NCBI GenBank assembly: GCA_040387375.1
Contig: JAZKDW010000025.1
Coordinates: 1 to 59,823, forward strand
Direction of reading: 5' to 3'
Origin: JAZKDW01 sp040387375
Lineage (GTDB): Bacteria > Pseudomonadota > Gammaproteobacteria > Burkholderiales > Burkholderiaceae_D
Length of the DNA stretch: 59,823 nucleotides
Under the pieces are notes generated by a model. The model had not been told where the DNA came from. It saw only the letters and a program-made list of their open reading frames with translations, and searched no databases. Within the stretch, counting starts at the first letter, position 1. Every line of letters starts with the position of its first letter. The translations under genes and the position numbers were made by a program. Shown here piece after piece: positions 34,293-42,370 of the stretch.

Positions 34293-35152
34293 GCCATTTT
34301 CCCCTTGCCATGTCCATCTTTCAACAGCCGCCGCAGCCGCACTGTCGCCTGGCTGAATTCCGCTTCCGCATAGGTGCTTTCGCCGCGCGGATAAGGCAGG
34401 CTGATCGGCAGCGTTTCGATGATGCGCGCCGGGTTGGTTGCCATCACATGCACTTCGCCGGACAGGAATACCGCTTCGTCGATCGAGTGTGTGACCAGGA
34501 TGATGGTCTTGCCGGTGCGCTGCCAGATCTCCAGCAGAAAGTCGCTCATCTCCTCGCGGGTGATGGCGTCGAGCGCGCCGAACGGTTCATCCATCATCAG
34601 CACTTCAGGATCGAGCGCCAGCGCGCGCGCCACCGCAACCCGCTGGCGCATGCCGCCGGACAGCTGCGAAGGCCGCTTTTCGGCGGCGTGCTCGAGGCCG
34701 ACCAGGCGCAGCATGTCTTTTGCGCGCGATCGGATTTCTTCCTTCGGTTTGTCTTTCTGGGTGATTTCCATCAGCAGGCTGACGTTTTCGATTGCATTCT
34801 TCCACGGCATCAGCGCTGCTTCCTGGAATACCAGGCCGATGCGCTTTTGCCGCACTGCTTCGATAGGCGACACGCCGGCGACGCTGACCGAACCTTCGGT
34901 CGGCGGCAGCAAACCGGCCAGCACCTTGAGCAGCGTGCTCTTGCCGCATCCTGACGGGCCGATCAGCGAGGCAAATCCGCCTTTCGGAACCGACAGGTTA
35001 ATGTCGTGCAAGACCCGGTTGCACTGGCCGTTCGTGGTGAAATCGACCGCGATGCCGGTCGCGGATATATGCGGCGGCGCGGCGGAAGCCGCGTTTGTCG
35101 CCGGTGCAAACATCGACTTTTGGGTGGTACTCAACGTTTCCAACAAAGCCAT
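34289..35152 (-). CDS. ABC transporter ATP-binding protein (SsuB type)
   Basis: A 287-residue ATPase. Walker A is GPSGCGKSTLL, the signature QLSGGMRQRVAVARALA and Walker B EVLMMDEPFGALD, followed by the family TREEMSDFLLEIWQRTGKTI. A 25-30 residue Ala-rich N-terminal extension precedes the domain. It overlaps the permease gene by 4 nt and is 35 nt downstream of the GST gene. Substrate class as for its binding protein. Confidence 0.93.
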   Translation of the reverse strand: MALLETLSTTQKSMFAPATNAASAAPPHISATGIAVDFTTNGQCNRVLHDINLSVPKGGFASLIGPSGCGKSTLLKVLAGLLPPTEGSVSVAGVSPIEAVRQKRIGLVFQEAALMPWKNAIENVSLLMEITQKDKPKEEIRSRAKDMLRLVGLEHAAEKRPSQLSGGMRQRVAVARALALDPEVLMMDEPFGALDAITREEMSDFLLEIWQRTGKTIILVTHSIDEAVFLSGEVHVMATNPARIIETLPISLPYPRGESTYAEAEFSQATVRLRRLLKDGHGKGKMA

Positions 35153-35187
35153 CTCCTGCTATCAGGTGGTGAATCGAGAACCCGCGA

Positions 35188-35793
35188 TTAACCCGCGGCG
35201 ACCGCTTTCATGAATGCCGGCCGCTGCTCGAGGCGAGCGCACCAGGCCCTGACATTCGGCAGTGCGGGCAGATCGAACGGGAAAGCGAGGCAGCGCCGTG
35301 CAACCGGCCCCATGCACATGTCAGCCAGGCTGATGGTGTCGCCGGCCAGCCACTCGCGGTTGGCGAGGTGGCCATCGATGACCTGCAGTTCGGTGATCAG
35401 GTTCTTGACGGTGTCCGCGCCGCGTTCTTCGGCGGTTTTCTTGGCATCGCGAAAACCGGCCATGAACGCCGGGTTGAGCGCGCCCAGGGTCCAGTCCATC
35501 CAGCGTTCAACCTGCGTGCGTGCCGCCAGATCGGCCGGATACGCGGGATTGTTGTGCTTGGCGGCGAGATAACGCATGATCGTGTGCGACTCCCAGATCG
35601 ACAGTTCACCGTCGATCAGCGTCGGCACTTTCTGGGTCGGATTCATCGCCTTGTATTCCGGCGAGGTGGTGGTGTTCTCGAAGATCCGGCCATAATCCTT
35701 GCGGTCATAGGGCAGACCCATTTCTTCCAGCAGGAACAGCACTTTCTGAACATTTCCGGAGGTGGCGCGGCCGAGTAATTGCAGCATGATCAT
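35188..35793 (-). CDS. Glutathione S-transferase family protein
   Basis: A protein of about 200 residues. The thioredoxin-like N-terminal domain has LGRATSGNVQKVLFLLEEMG (active-site Ser/Asn region) and the glutathione-binding NPTQKVPTLIDGELSIWESH; the all-helical C-terminal domain has LAGDTISLADMCMGP. In this operon it could isomerise a ring-cleavage product, as GSH-dependent maleylpyruvate isomerase does, or detoxify an intermediate. The ATG at 35793 overlaps the ridA stop (ATGA); a second ATG at 35787 has better ribosome-site spacing and is equally likely. Confidence 0.9.
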   Translation of the reverse strand: MIMLQLLGRATSGNVQKVLFLLEEMGLPYDRKDYGRIFENTTTSPEYKAMNPTQKVPTLIDGELSIWESHTIMRYLAAKHNNPAYPADLAARTQVERWMDWTLGALNPAFMAGFRDAKKTAEERGADTVKNLITELQVIDGHLANREWLAGDTISLADMCMGPVARRCLAFPFDLPALPNVRAWCARLEQRPAFMKAVAAG

Positions 35794-36179
35794 TTCCTTT
35801 CAAGGGGGCGGTAGGCAATACATTCAATTTCAATTTTTGTCGTGATGGCGGCGCGTGCTTCAACCGTGGTGCGGGCCAGCCGGCCCTCGGGAAAAAATTC
35901 CTTGAATACACCGTTGTAGCGGCCGAAATCGCGTGCGTCTTCGAGATAGGTGGTGACCTTGACGATGTCGCTCAGGTCGCAGCCGGCTTCCTTCAGTACC
36001 CGGCGCACGGTTTCGATGGTGGCGCGGGTTTCGACTTCGATGGTGCCGGCGACCATGCCGCCATTCTCATCCTTGGCGACCTGGCCCGACACGAACACAA
36101 AGTCGCCGGCGCGTACCGCGGGATGGAAGGGCAGGTTGGGGTTTTTCTTGCCGTACACCTGGATGTTGTCATCACTCAT
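35790..36179 (-). CDS. RidA family enamine/imine deaminase
   Basis: A 129-residue protein of the YjgF/YER057c/UK114 family, which form trimers and hydrolyse enamines or imines to ketones and ammonia. It has the family SGQVAKDENGGMVAGTIEVE and the C-terminal LARTTVEARAAITTKIEIEC, with Arg103 at the place of the catalytic Arg of RidA. As part of a catabolic operon it may deaminate an amino-ring-fission product, as 2-aminomuconate deaminases of this family do; this is inference. Start at 36179 is set by the family N-terminus. Confidence 0.92.
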   Translation of the reverse strand: MSDDNIQVYGKKNPNLPFHPAVRAGDFVFVSGQVAKDENGGMVAGTIEVETRATIETVRRVLKEAGCDLSDIVKVTTYLEDARDFGRYNGVFKEFFPEGRLARTTVEARAAITTKIEIECIAYRPLERK

Positions 36180-36195
36180 GAGGATCTCTGTGTGG

Positions 36196-37326
36196 TTAAG
36201 ATGGAAAACAATCGATGATGTCGAGGCCGCGCTGGCGGTCGAGCAGGTACGCAATGCCGCGGTTGTCCATCGTCACATCGTTGGAGGAAACGCGGTCGTA
36301 GCCGGCGGGCACATCGGGTTCGAAAAATCCGACTTCCTTCGGTGCGAACGGATCGGAAATATCAAGCAGCCGCAAGCCTTGCGCAAACCAGGCGAAGGGC
36401 AGCGTGGTGCCATAAAATTTTTCCGAGGGCTGATGGCAGCCGGTCATCGGTTCCTGCGGCAAGCCATCGGGGTCGACGCCCTCCACCTGAAAGGTTGAAA
36501 TCGGCATCGGCTGGCGTTCGTCGGTGATGTCGTAGATCCAGGTGAAGGCCGGTGGCGACGGCCGCAGCTTGGCCACGTCTTCATCGGCGACCACCATGAT
36601 CTTGCGGCCCTTGACCAGGCCGGGAATCGGCAGGCAGGTATGGGTCGGATGCGGATGCGCCGGACTGCTGTTGACGGCCGATACCAGCTTGGGTTTGGAC
36701 ATGTCGGAGATGTCGAGGATGAACAGGCCATGGTGCCAGTACGAGACATACAGCCGGTCGCCCATGCGCAGCGGATGATGGCAGCGCGGTTTGACAAAGT
36801 CGTCCCACAGGTATTCCTCGCCGGCCGCCACGTTTTGTCCGGGGATCCACCAGCTGCCCACTTCTTCGGGCCGTTCCGGTTTGTGCAGATCGAGAATCTT
36901 GACGATATTGCCGACAAAACCTTCCGCGGTCGGCGAGATGTACGCATAACGACCGTCGAAGTCGTAACGATGCACACCGCCGCCGCTGCCGCCCGAGGCC
37001 CACTTGGTGATCAGGCGCGGTTTGGCGGGTGTGCTGACGTCGTAGATACCGAGGCCGCCGCCGAAGTCCGGCGCGCCGTCACGAAATTTTTCATAATTCA
37101 CGATCATGATGCCGTCCTGCGCGCGCACCTTGTGCGAATGCCAGCCCATCGGCACATCCAGCTTCGCCAGCAGGCGCGGATTGCTGGGGTCGGCCACATC
37201 GTAGATCGAGGTGCCGTCGGGCGGCCGCATGTGCGAGACATACAGGATGTTTTTATCGAACCATACCTGGCCGCCACCCTGGCAATCGATATGACTTAAC
37301 TGCCTGGTATTCCATGAACGGGACAA
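36196..37326 (-). CDS. LVIVD-repeat-like beta-propeller protein
   Basis: A 376-residue protein built from repeats of the LVIVD type: strands with ILYVSHM, LGIYDVSTPAKPRLI, LYVSYWHHGLFILDISDMSK and LRLLDISDPFAPKEV recur about every 45 residues, as in a beta-propeller. Many His residues cluster near loop ends (KPRCHHPLRMGD, SSPAHPHPTHTCLP), suggesting a metal site. No signal peptide is seen. It starts at TTG 37326 with AGGAG 5-6 nt upstream. It lies between the dioxygenase and ridA. Function is unknown; a lactonase- or oxidase-like role would be a guess. Confidence 0.75.
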   Translation of the reverse strand: MSRSWNTRQLSHIDCQGGGQVWFDKNILYVSHMRPPDGTSIYDVADPSNPRLLAKLDVPMGWHSHKVRAQDGIMIVNYEKFRDGAPDFGGGLGIYDVSTPAKPRLITKWASGGSGGGVHRYDFDGRYAYISPTAEGFVGNIVKILDLHKPERPEEVGSWWIPGQNVAAGEEYLWDDFVKPRCHHPLRMGDRLYVSYWHHGLFILDISDMSKPKLVSAVNSSPAHPHPTHTCLPIPGLVKGRKIMVVADEDVAKLRPSPPAFTWIYDITDERQPMPISTFQVEGVDPDGLPQEPMTGCHQPSEKFYGTTLPFAWFAQGLRLLDISDPFAPKEVGFFEPDVPAGYDRVSSNDVTMDNRGIAYLLDRQRGLDIIDCFPS

Positions 37327-37336
37327 ATTGTGCTCC

Positions 37337-38479
37337 TCAGGCGAGACGGATGACGTCGCCGGACGCCGAACGGCCCCAGCGTTTCATCAGGCCGAACGCA
37401 GCAAGCGCCGGTTCGTCGCTGCCGATGAACAGGATGGCCGGCTCGGTCGCGCTGTCGTTGACGTATTCGGCCCAGGTTCCGCCCGGCACGGCCAGCGTGT
37501 CGAATTTCTCCCAGTCGAAACGCTGGCCATCGATGATGCTGTGGCCCTTGCCTTCAAACGGCGCCACCAGCAGGCTGGCGGTCTGCTTGACCGGCAGCGT
37601 GCGTTCTCCGGGACGCAGCATCTGCATGAAGAAGGTCATGGTCTTGAAAACCGGTCCGCCGCGCACCGGGTCCACGTATTCAATGATCAGGCCCTCGTGC
37701 GGGTTGCCGTCCCAGTCGCGGTGTTTTTCCAGCGCCTCGCGCATCGCTTCATAACGATACACATACATCGGCGACGAATCGCCGCCGCCGCGGCGGTGAT
37801 CGACGAAGCGTGGCAGCAGGCCGCCCGAGCCGTAGACGCGGGCCGAATAATCAGCCGGGAAGCGGGCGCTCTGCTTCTTCTTGGCTTCGCCTTCTTCCTT
37901 GTAGTCATGCTCGAAATGCAGCGCGTTGAGCGTCTCCACCAGCGGATAGTCGAGCACCGACAGATTGATCGCCGGCTCAGCGCCGACATTGCCGTGGTTG
38001 TGCCAGGTATCGCGCGGCGTCAGCACCATGTCGCCGGCGCCGAACACGATGTCCTCGCCTTCGACACCAGTGAAGTTTTCCTGGCCGGTCAGTCCGAAGC
38101 GGATTGCGCTCGCCGTATGTTTGTGCGGCGGCATCACTTCATGCGGATCGTTGAGCCGGTAGGCGGTGTACATCGTGCTGACCGTGGCGCGGCGTCCCGG
38201 CAGGCCGGGATTGACCAGCACCAGTGAACGGCGGTCGGATTCGGCGGCGGATACCAGGCGCGCCGATTGATGGATCAGCGGTTCCAGGTCACGCTTGAAA
38301 CTCCACAGGAATGGCAGGGCTTTCGCGCCCTGCATCAACTGCTTGATTTCATCATGTTCAACATCGGAATTTTTTGCCCAGAACGGGAACATGTGTTTCT
38401 GGTGTATCGCTTCGTACATTTCCTTGAGCTCTGCGCTCTTTTCCATCGTCACTGCAGCTGCACTGTTCGTCTGCGACAT
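37337..38479 (-). CDS. Bicupin ring-cleavage dioxygenase (gentisate/salicylate 1,2-dioxygenase-like)
   Basis: A 380-residue bicupin. The N-terminal cupin holds the Fe(II) ligands His119, His121 (PPHKHTASAIRFG) and His160 (TPRDTWHNHGN); as I recall, these numbers are the same as in salicylate 1,2-dioxygenase of Pseudaminobacter. Arg83, Arg127 and His162, also active-site residues there, are present, but residues 104, 106 and 108 are Tyr, Ala and Arg, so the substrate pocket differs. The C-terminal cupin (LLVAPFEGKGHSIIDGQRFD) lacks a full metal triad, as usual. First gene of a ten-gene operon divergent from a GntR regulator. Confidence 0.88.
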   Translation of the reverse strand: MSQTNSAAAVTMEKSAELKEMYEAIHQKHMFPFWAKNSDVEHDEIKQLMQGAKALPFLWSFKRDLEPLIHQSARLVSAAESDRRSLVLVNPGLPGRRATVSTMYTAYRLNDPHEVMPPHKHTASAIRFGLTGQENFTGVEGEDIVFGAGDMVLTPRDTWHNHGNVGAEPAINLSVLDYPLVETLNALHFEHDYKEEGEAKKKQSARFPADYSARVYGSGGLLPRFVDHRRGGGDSSPMYVYRYEAMREALEKHRDWDGNPHEGLIIEYVDPVRGGPVFKTMTFFMQMLRPGERTLPVKQTASLLVAPFEGKGHSIIDGQRFDWEKFDTLAVPGGTWAEYVNDSATEPAILFIGSDEPALAAFGLMKRWGRSASGDVIRLA

Positions 38480-38729
38480 CTCAGGTCCCTTTGCACTTGT
38501 TTAATAGCATCGAATCATCTGTTGCTATTAAACATGAAGCAACCATTTATTTCAACCAGTTTAGAATTAAATATACTTTGGTTGAAATTTGGTTGAAAAT
38601 AGGAATGCTGAATTTTGCGCACCACCATAGGGAGATCGCGCTTTTTTGTGGGAAATCGATGGGAACATTTTGGTGCATTGCAGTAAAATGCACCTTTAAG
38701 AACATTAACTGCTTACTCTTGGTTGAACC
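38480..38729. promoter_or_regulatory. Divergent control region with candidate GntR operators
   Basis: A palindrome TTTAATAGCA/TGCTATTAAA (38500-38509, 38523-38532) lies 21 nt above the dioxygenase start. The motif TGGTTGAA occurs at 38579, 38590 and about 38719, and inverted as part of ATTTCAACCA at 38549-38558. The region is strongly AT-rich compared with its surroundings. These dyads are good candidates for the regulator encoded at 38730 acting on both promoters. Confidence 0.5.
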
Positions 38730-39386
38730 ATGACAAAAATGCTGGAATTACAAAAGCTGGTCGAAATTTTGCGTGCGCAAATTGTCGATGGCAAAGGCTT
38801 GCCGGCGGAACGCCAACTAGCCGAACAGACGGGCGCCAAGCGCCACCAGATTCGCCGGGCGCTGGACGTATTGCGTACGGAAGGGGAATTGGCGATCTCG
38901 AATCCGGGCCGTTCGGTGACGCCTTTTCGCGGCCGCGAAGCGCTGGTGCGCGGGACAAATTCAATCGAGGTAATCGAACTCAGGCTGGCGCTGGAACCGG
39001 CGCTGGCGCGGCTGGCGGCAGTGCGCGCGTCGCCGTTGGACATAGCGCGCATACAGCGTGCGGCCACCACCTCACCCGATGTCGAATATGGCGTATGGGA
39101 TCTGAAATTCCACAACCTGGTGGCGGCTGCCGCGCGCAACACGCTGGCCGCGGATTTTTACAAGCTGCTGCGGCAGGTAGGCGCGGATGCACGTCTGCAT
39201 CTGCATAATCCGACGCCGACTTCAACGGCGCGCGTGATGCAGCGGGATATCGAGCATCAGGCCATCGCGGATGCGATTGCGGCGCGCGATCCGGACCGTG
39301 CGGAAGCGGCGATGCGCGCGCACCTGACGGCGGTACAGCAATTGATCATGAATCGCATGCCGTCAGGAGTGGCGGTTATTTCGTGA
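38730..39386 (+). CDS. GntR family transcriptional regulator (FadR subfamily)
   Basis: A 218-residue regulator. The winged helix-turn-helix is at 1-70 (GLPAERQLAEQTGAKRHQIR, then RALDVLRTEGELAIS), followed by an all-helical FCD ligand domain with its Asp and His metal ligands (DLKFHNLVAAAARN, then HQAIADAIAARDPDRAEAAM). FCD regulators usually bind carboxylic acids or a metal and control carboxylate breakdown. Divergent position makes it the likely repressor of the dioxygenase operon. It converges on dadA. Confidence 0.92.
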   Translation: MTKMLELQKLVEILRAQIVDGKGLPAERQLAEQTGAKRHQIRRALDVLRTEGELAISNPGRSVTPFRGREALVRGTNSIEVIELRLALEPALARLAAVRASPLDIARIQRAATTSPDVEYGVWDLKFHNLVAAAARNTLAADFYKLLRQVGADARLHLHNPTPTSTARVMQRDIEHQAIADAIAARDPDRAEAAMRAHLTAVQQLIMNRMPSGVAVIS

Positions 39387-39405
39387 CAGGTAGTTGAATT
39401 GCCAG

Positions 39406-40722
39406 TTACGCGCGCACCGTCTGTGGCGCGCTGGTGATCCCGGCCTTGCGGCGCGGGATGCCCGTAAATGCAAAATCCACCTCGGGTAACCGGCCCGAGA
39501 CAATATCGGCGATTGCGCGGCCGGAGCCGCAACCCATGGTCCAGCCGAGCGTGCCGTGTCCGGTATTGAGGAACAGGTTGCTGAATTTTGTCTTGCCGAT
39601 ATAGGGCACGTTCGACGGCGTCAACGGCCGCAGTCCGGTCCAGTATGCCGGGTTGTCGAAATCGCAGGCATCCGGGAACAGTTCGCGGGTACGGCGTGTG
39701 ATCGCTTCGCAGCGGGTGGTATTCAATTCGCGCGTATAACCATTCAATTCACAGGTCCCCGCTACCCGCAGCCGGTCGCCCAGGCGCGACACCACCAGCT
39801 TGTGGCCGTCGTCGGTCAGCGATACGCACGGCGCGGCGTCCGGATTGGTGATTTGATAGGTTGCCGAATACCCTTTGCCCGGATAAATCATCAGGTTTAT
39901 TCCCAGCGGTTTGGCCAGCTGTTCGGAAAAGCTGCCCATTGCCAGCACGAACGCGTCGGCACGCAATACCTGGTGCCGGCCTTCGGCATTGATGATTTCA
40001 ACGCCGGTGATCTTGCCTGAGCGGCCGCTGCCATCGGTCAGCAGGCGCGTGACCGTGGTGTCGAACTCGAATTGCACGCCGGCTTCCTTTGCCTTTCTGG
40101 CCAGGCCGCTGGTAAATTTATACACGTCACCCGATTCATCGGTGGCGGTGTAGTCTCCTCCGACAATCTTGTTGCGTATGCTGGCCAGGGCCGGTTCGAT
40201 CCGCACGACTTCATCGGCACTGATCGAGTCGCGTGGGCAACCGAGCTCGCGCATCAGCCTTGCTGCCGGCAGCGACTCGTCGAAATCTTTCTGGTCGGTG
40301 TAGAAATGCAGGATGCCGCGCGTCAGGCAATCGTAGTCGATGCCGGTGTCGGCGCGGACGGATTGCAGGGTCTGGCGGCTGTATTCGGAAATGGCGACGA
40401 TCTGGCGGATATTGTCCGCGGTGCGGGCGGGTGTGCATTCACGCAGGAAGTTCAGGCCCCATTTCCACTGTAGCCATTCCGGACGAAAGCGATACAGCAG
40501 AGGTGCATCTTCCTTGCCCAGCCACTTCAATACTTTCATGGGCGCTGCGGGATTGGCCCATGGTTCGGCGTGCGACACGGAAATCTGGCAACCATTGGCA
40601 AAACTGGTTTCCTGCGCCGGGCCAGGCTGGCGTTCGATGACGGTCACCTCATGTCCCGCCTTGTTTAAAAACCACGCGGAAGCGGTGCCGATAATGCCCG
40701 AACCCAATACGATAACCTTCAT
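39406..40722 (-). CDS. dadA: D-amino acid dehydrogenase small subunit
   Basis: A 438-residue FAD enzyme, membrane-associated, that deaminates D-alanine and other D-amino acids to 2-oxo acids with electrons passed to the respiratory chain. The dinucleotide motif VIVLGSGIIGTASAWFLNKA is at the N-terminus, with ETSFANGCQISVSHAEPWAN and the C-terminal LFLNTGHGTLGWTMGCGSGR typical of DadA. The start at 40722 has GGAG 6-7 nt upstream. The spacer upstream (40735-40858) is AT-rich with repeated AAAATTTT, a plausible Lrp-type target. No alanine racemase gene is adjacent. Confidence 0.95.
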   Translation of the reverse strand: MKVIVLGSGIIGTASAWFLNKAGHEVTVIERQPGPAQETSFANGCQISVSHAEPWANPAAPMKVLKWLGKEDAPLLYRFRPEWLQWKWGLNFLRECTPARTADNIRQIVAISEYSRQTLQSVRADTGIDYDCLTRGILHFYTDQKDFDESLPAARLMRELGCPRDSISADEVVRIEPALASIRNKIVGGDYTATDESGDVYKFTSGLARKAKEAGVQFEFDTTVTRLLTDGSGRSGKITGVEIINAEGRHQVLRADAFVLAMGSFSEQLAKPLGINLMIYPGKGYSATYQITNPDAAPCVSLTDDGHKLVVSRLGDRLRVAGTCELNGYTRELNTTRCEAITRRTRELFPDACDFDNPAYWTGLRPLTPSNVPYIGKTKFSNLFLNTGHGTLGWTMGCGSGRAIADIVSGRLPEVDFAFTGIPRRKAGITSAPQTVRA

Positions 40723-40858
40723 GAATATCTCCAATGATCAATACCAGAATTGTAGGAAGTTACCGCTGGTTTGAGTATTCAATGAGGGGCATTAAAATTT
40801 TATTAATGCATAAAAATTTTGCCAGGATGTTTTAAAAAACAAAATATCGCTGGAAAAT

Positions 40859-41260
40859 TTAGTTTTTGCGATTCTTCAGTTTCGAGATTTCCTGCGCCAC
40901 CGCGCGTGTGACGAGGTCTTGCAGGCTGTGCTGCAAACCGCTCCTGATGTCAGTCGCCAGCACCGATACCGCCAGTTGCAGAACATCGGCAAGGCTGTCC
41001 CTGACCCGGTTTTCCAGCACGGCATCGACATTCGCCAGTAACTGGATTAACACACGTTCGGTGATCTCGCGTTCCAGGCGCTGCAGTTCTTCTTCATTCC
41101 AGGTGGTGATTTCCTGCCTGTCCAGCAGATCGATATCCTGTTGTTCAAGCTCCTGATGGGATAACAGAGGCGAGTCAAGCAGGGGAATGTCGGGTTGCGC
41201 CGGCGTGCTGATGATTTCCGTCAGGATGGGAATGCCGGCGTCGCTTGAAGTTGGATTCAT
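40859..41260 (-). CDS. Conserved-looking hypothetical protein coupled to holC
   Basis: A 133-residue acidic protein. The N-terminal half is Pro/Leu-rich and probably disordered (LDSPLLSHQELEQQDIDLLD); the C-terminal half is helical and amphipathic (ERVLIQLLANVDAVLENRVR, then DSLADVLQLAVSVLATDIRS) and ends in a basic tail. Its start overlaps the holC stop by 4 nt (ATGA), so it is co-translated with the polymerase III chi subunit. No family function is known to me. It is a possible replisome-linked protein only by position. Confidence 0.75.
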   Translation of the reverse strand: MNPTSSDAGIPILTEIISTPAQPDIPLLDSPLLSHQELEQQDIDLLDRQEITTWNEEELQRLEREITERVLIQLLANVDAVLENRVRDSLADVLQLAVSVLATDIRSGLQHSLQDLVTRAVAQEISKLKNRKN

Positions 41261-41709
41261 GCTTTCTCTGCGACAAAGTGCGTCAGTGGATAACCGCGCT
41301 GCTGATAAAACCGGTAACGCTCGCGTCCGGCCAGTTTATCCTCATCCGCCGACGACACGATCTCAAACATGCGTTCGAAACGGGCGAAAAAGGCGGGTGT
41401 CGTGGCCGACAGATTGATCAGGATCTGATGTTGCGGCAAGTCGATCCGGTCGTCCGCCACCAGCAACACCGGCGTTTGCGGCGCGAGTGTATCGCCGGCC
41501 ATCACATGCGGCACGAAATCGAGTTCCGAAAACGTCCACAGTGATTCATCCAGCTCGCTCAACTGCTGCTGATCGCCGGCGAACAGCACGATCTGGAAGT
41601 TGGCGGCGCGTGCCTTGCGCACCAGCCGGCATGCGTAGGCAATCTTGTCCGGTACGTTGCTATGGAAATCTATCCGTGTCATGGAAGGCGTTACGGCGTC
41701 CTGATCCAT
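41257..41709 (-). CDS. holC: DNA polymerase III subunit chi
   Basis: A 150-residue clamp-loader accessory protein that links the polymerase III holoenzyme to single-strand-binding protein. Recognised by TRIDFHSNVPDKIAYACRLV at the N-terminus, WTFSELDFVPHVMAGD and the C-terminal RYRFYQQRGYPLTHFVAEK. The start at 41709 overlaps the preceding stop (TGATG); an internal ATG at 41682 starts at the usual family N-terminus and may be the real one. It overlaps the hypothetical gene downstream. pepA, a frequent neighbour of holC, is not here. Confidence 0.93.
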   Translation of the reverse strand: MDQDAVTPSMTRIDFHSNVPDKIAYACRLVRKARAANFQIVLFAGDQQQLSELDESLWTFSELDFVPHVMAGDTLAPQTPVLLVADDRIDLPQHQILINLSATTPAFFARFERMFEIVSSADEDKLAGRERYRFYQQRGYPLTHFVAEKA

Positions 41710-42335
41710 CAGAATCGGAAACCGGGTGGCGCATTGCCGGCGGCGGGCGGCGGCGATCCGCTGACTGGGCCGGAGCCCAGTTCGCGGTCCGCCGGTGCGG
41801 CGGCCACGGGTGGTTTTGGCGCCGGCGCAGCCGCTTCCGGCGGCACATTACGATAGCTCGCGGGCAGCTTGCTCGATTCGGGATAACCGGCGCTGGTGAG
41901 CGCGCTTGCCCAACCGTCGGAATCAAACCCGGTCTGCCGGTTGCGGCCGACCAGCAGCAGCGGCAACTGCGTGTTGCCGCCGCCTGCCAGCTTCAGGCGC
42001 GCGATGTCGTCGTTGCTGCTCACGGTCTTTTCCGCGTAAGGGATGCCGCGGGCCGTCAGCAGGGACCGCCCGTTGTCGCAGGGAGCACACCTGGCGGTGG
42101 TATAGAGGATGACCGGATTGTTCTTGACCGCTAACGACAATTCGTAGGGCAGGTCGGCGTCGGCGGGGGCGCCGCCGCTGCTTGCCCTCTTTTCAACCTG
42201 TTTCGCCGAAGCCGGCGGCGGCGCATCACTGTAGGTAACCTTGCCGTCGGCGCCGACCCATTTGTACATCTGCGCGTGGACGCTGGCGGAAAACAGCAGG
42301 GACAATACCGATAAAAGTGCGAAAGCAGTTTTCAT
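41709..42335 (-). CDS. DUF4124 and glutaredoxin-like domain protein
   Basis: A 208-residue exported protein. A signal peptide (KTAFALLSVLSLLFSASVHA) is followed by a short DUF4124 domain (MYKWVGADGKVTYSDAPPP), a linker, then a glutaredoxin-like domain with a CxxC site (VILYTTARCAPCDNGRSLL) and the later LPLLLVGRNRQTGFD. The C-terminus is Pro/Ala-rich and disordered. A periplasmic thiol-disulfide role is likely from the domain; its partner is unknown. The start at 42335 is fixed by the signal peptide. Confidence 0.85.
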   Translation of the reverse strand: MKTAFALLSVLSLLFSASVHAQMYKWVGADGKVTYSDAPPPASAKQVEKRASSGGAPADADLPYELSLAVKNNPVILYTTARCAPCDNGRSLLTARGIPYAEKTVSSNDDIARLKLAGGGNTQLPLLLVGRNRQTGFDSDGWASALTSAGYPESSKLPASYRNVPPEAAAPAPKPPVAAAPADRELGSGPVSGSPPPAAGNAPPGFRF

Positions 42336-42370
42336 TGTGTTATTGCCTTTCTGAATCCAGGTTTTTCTCA

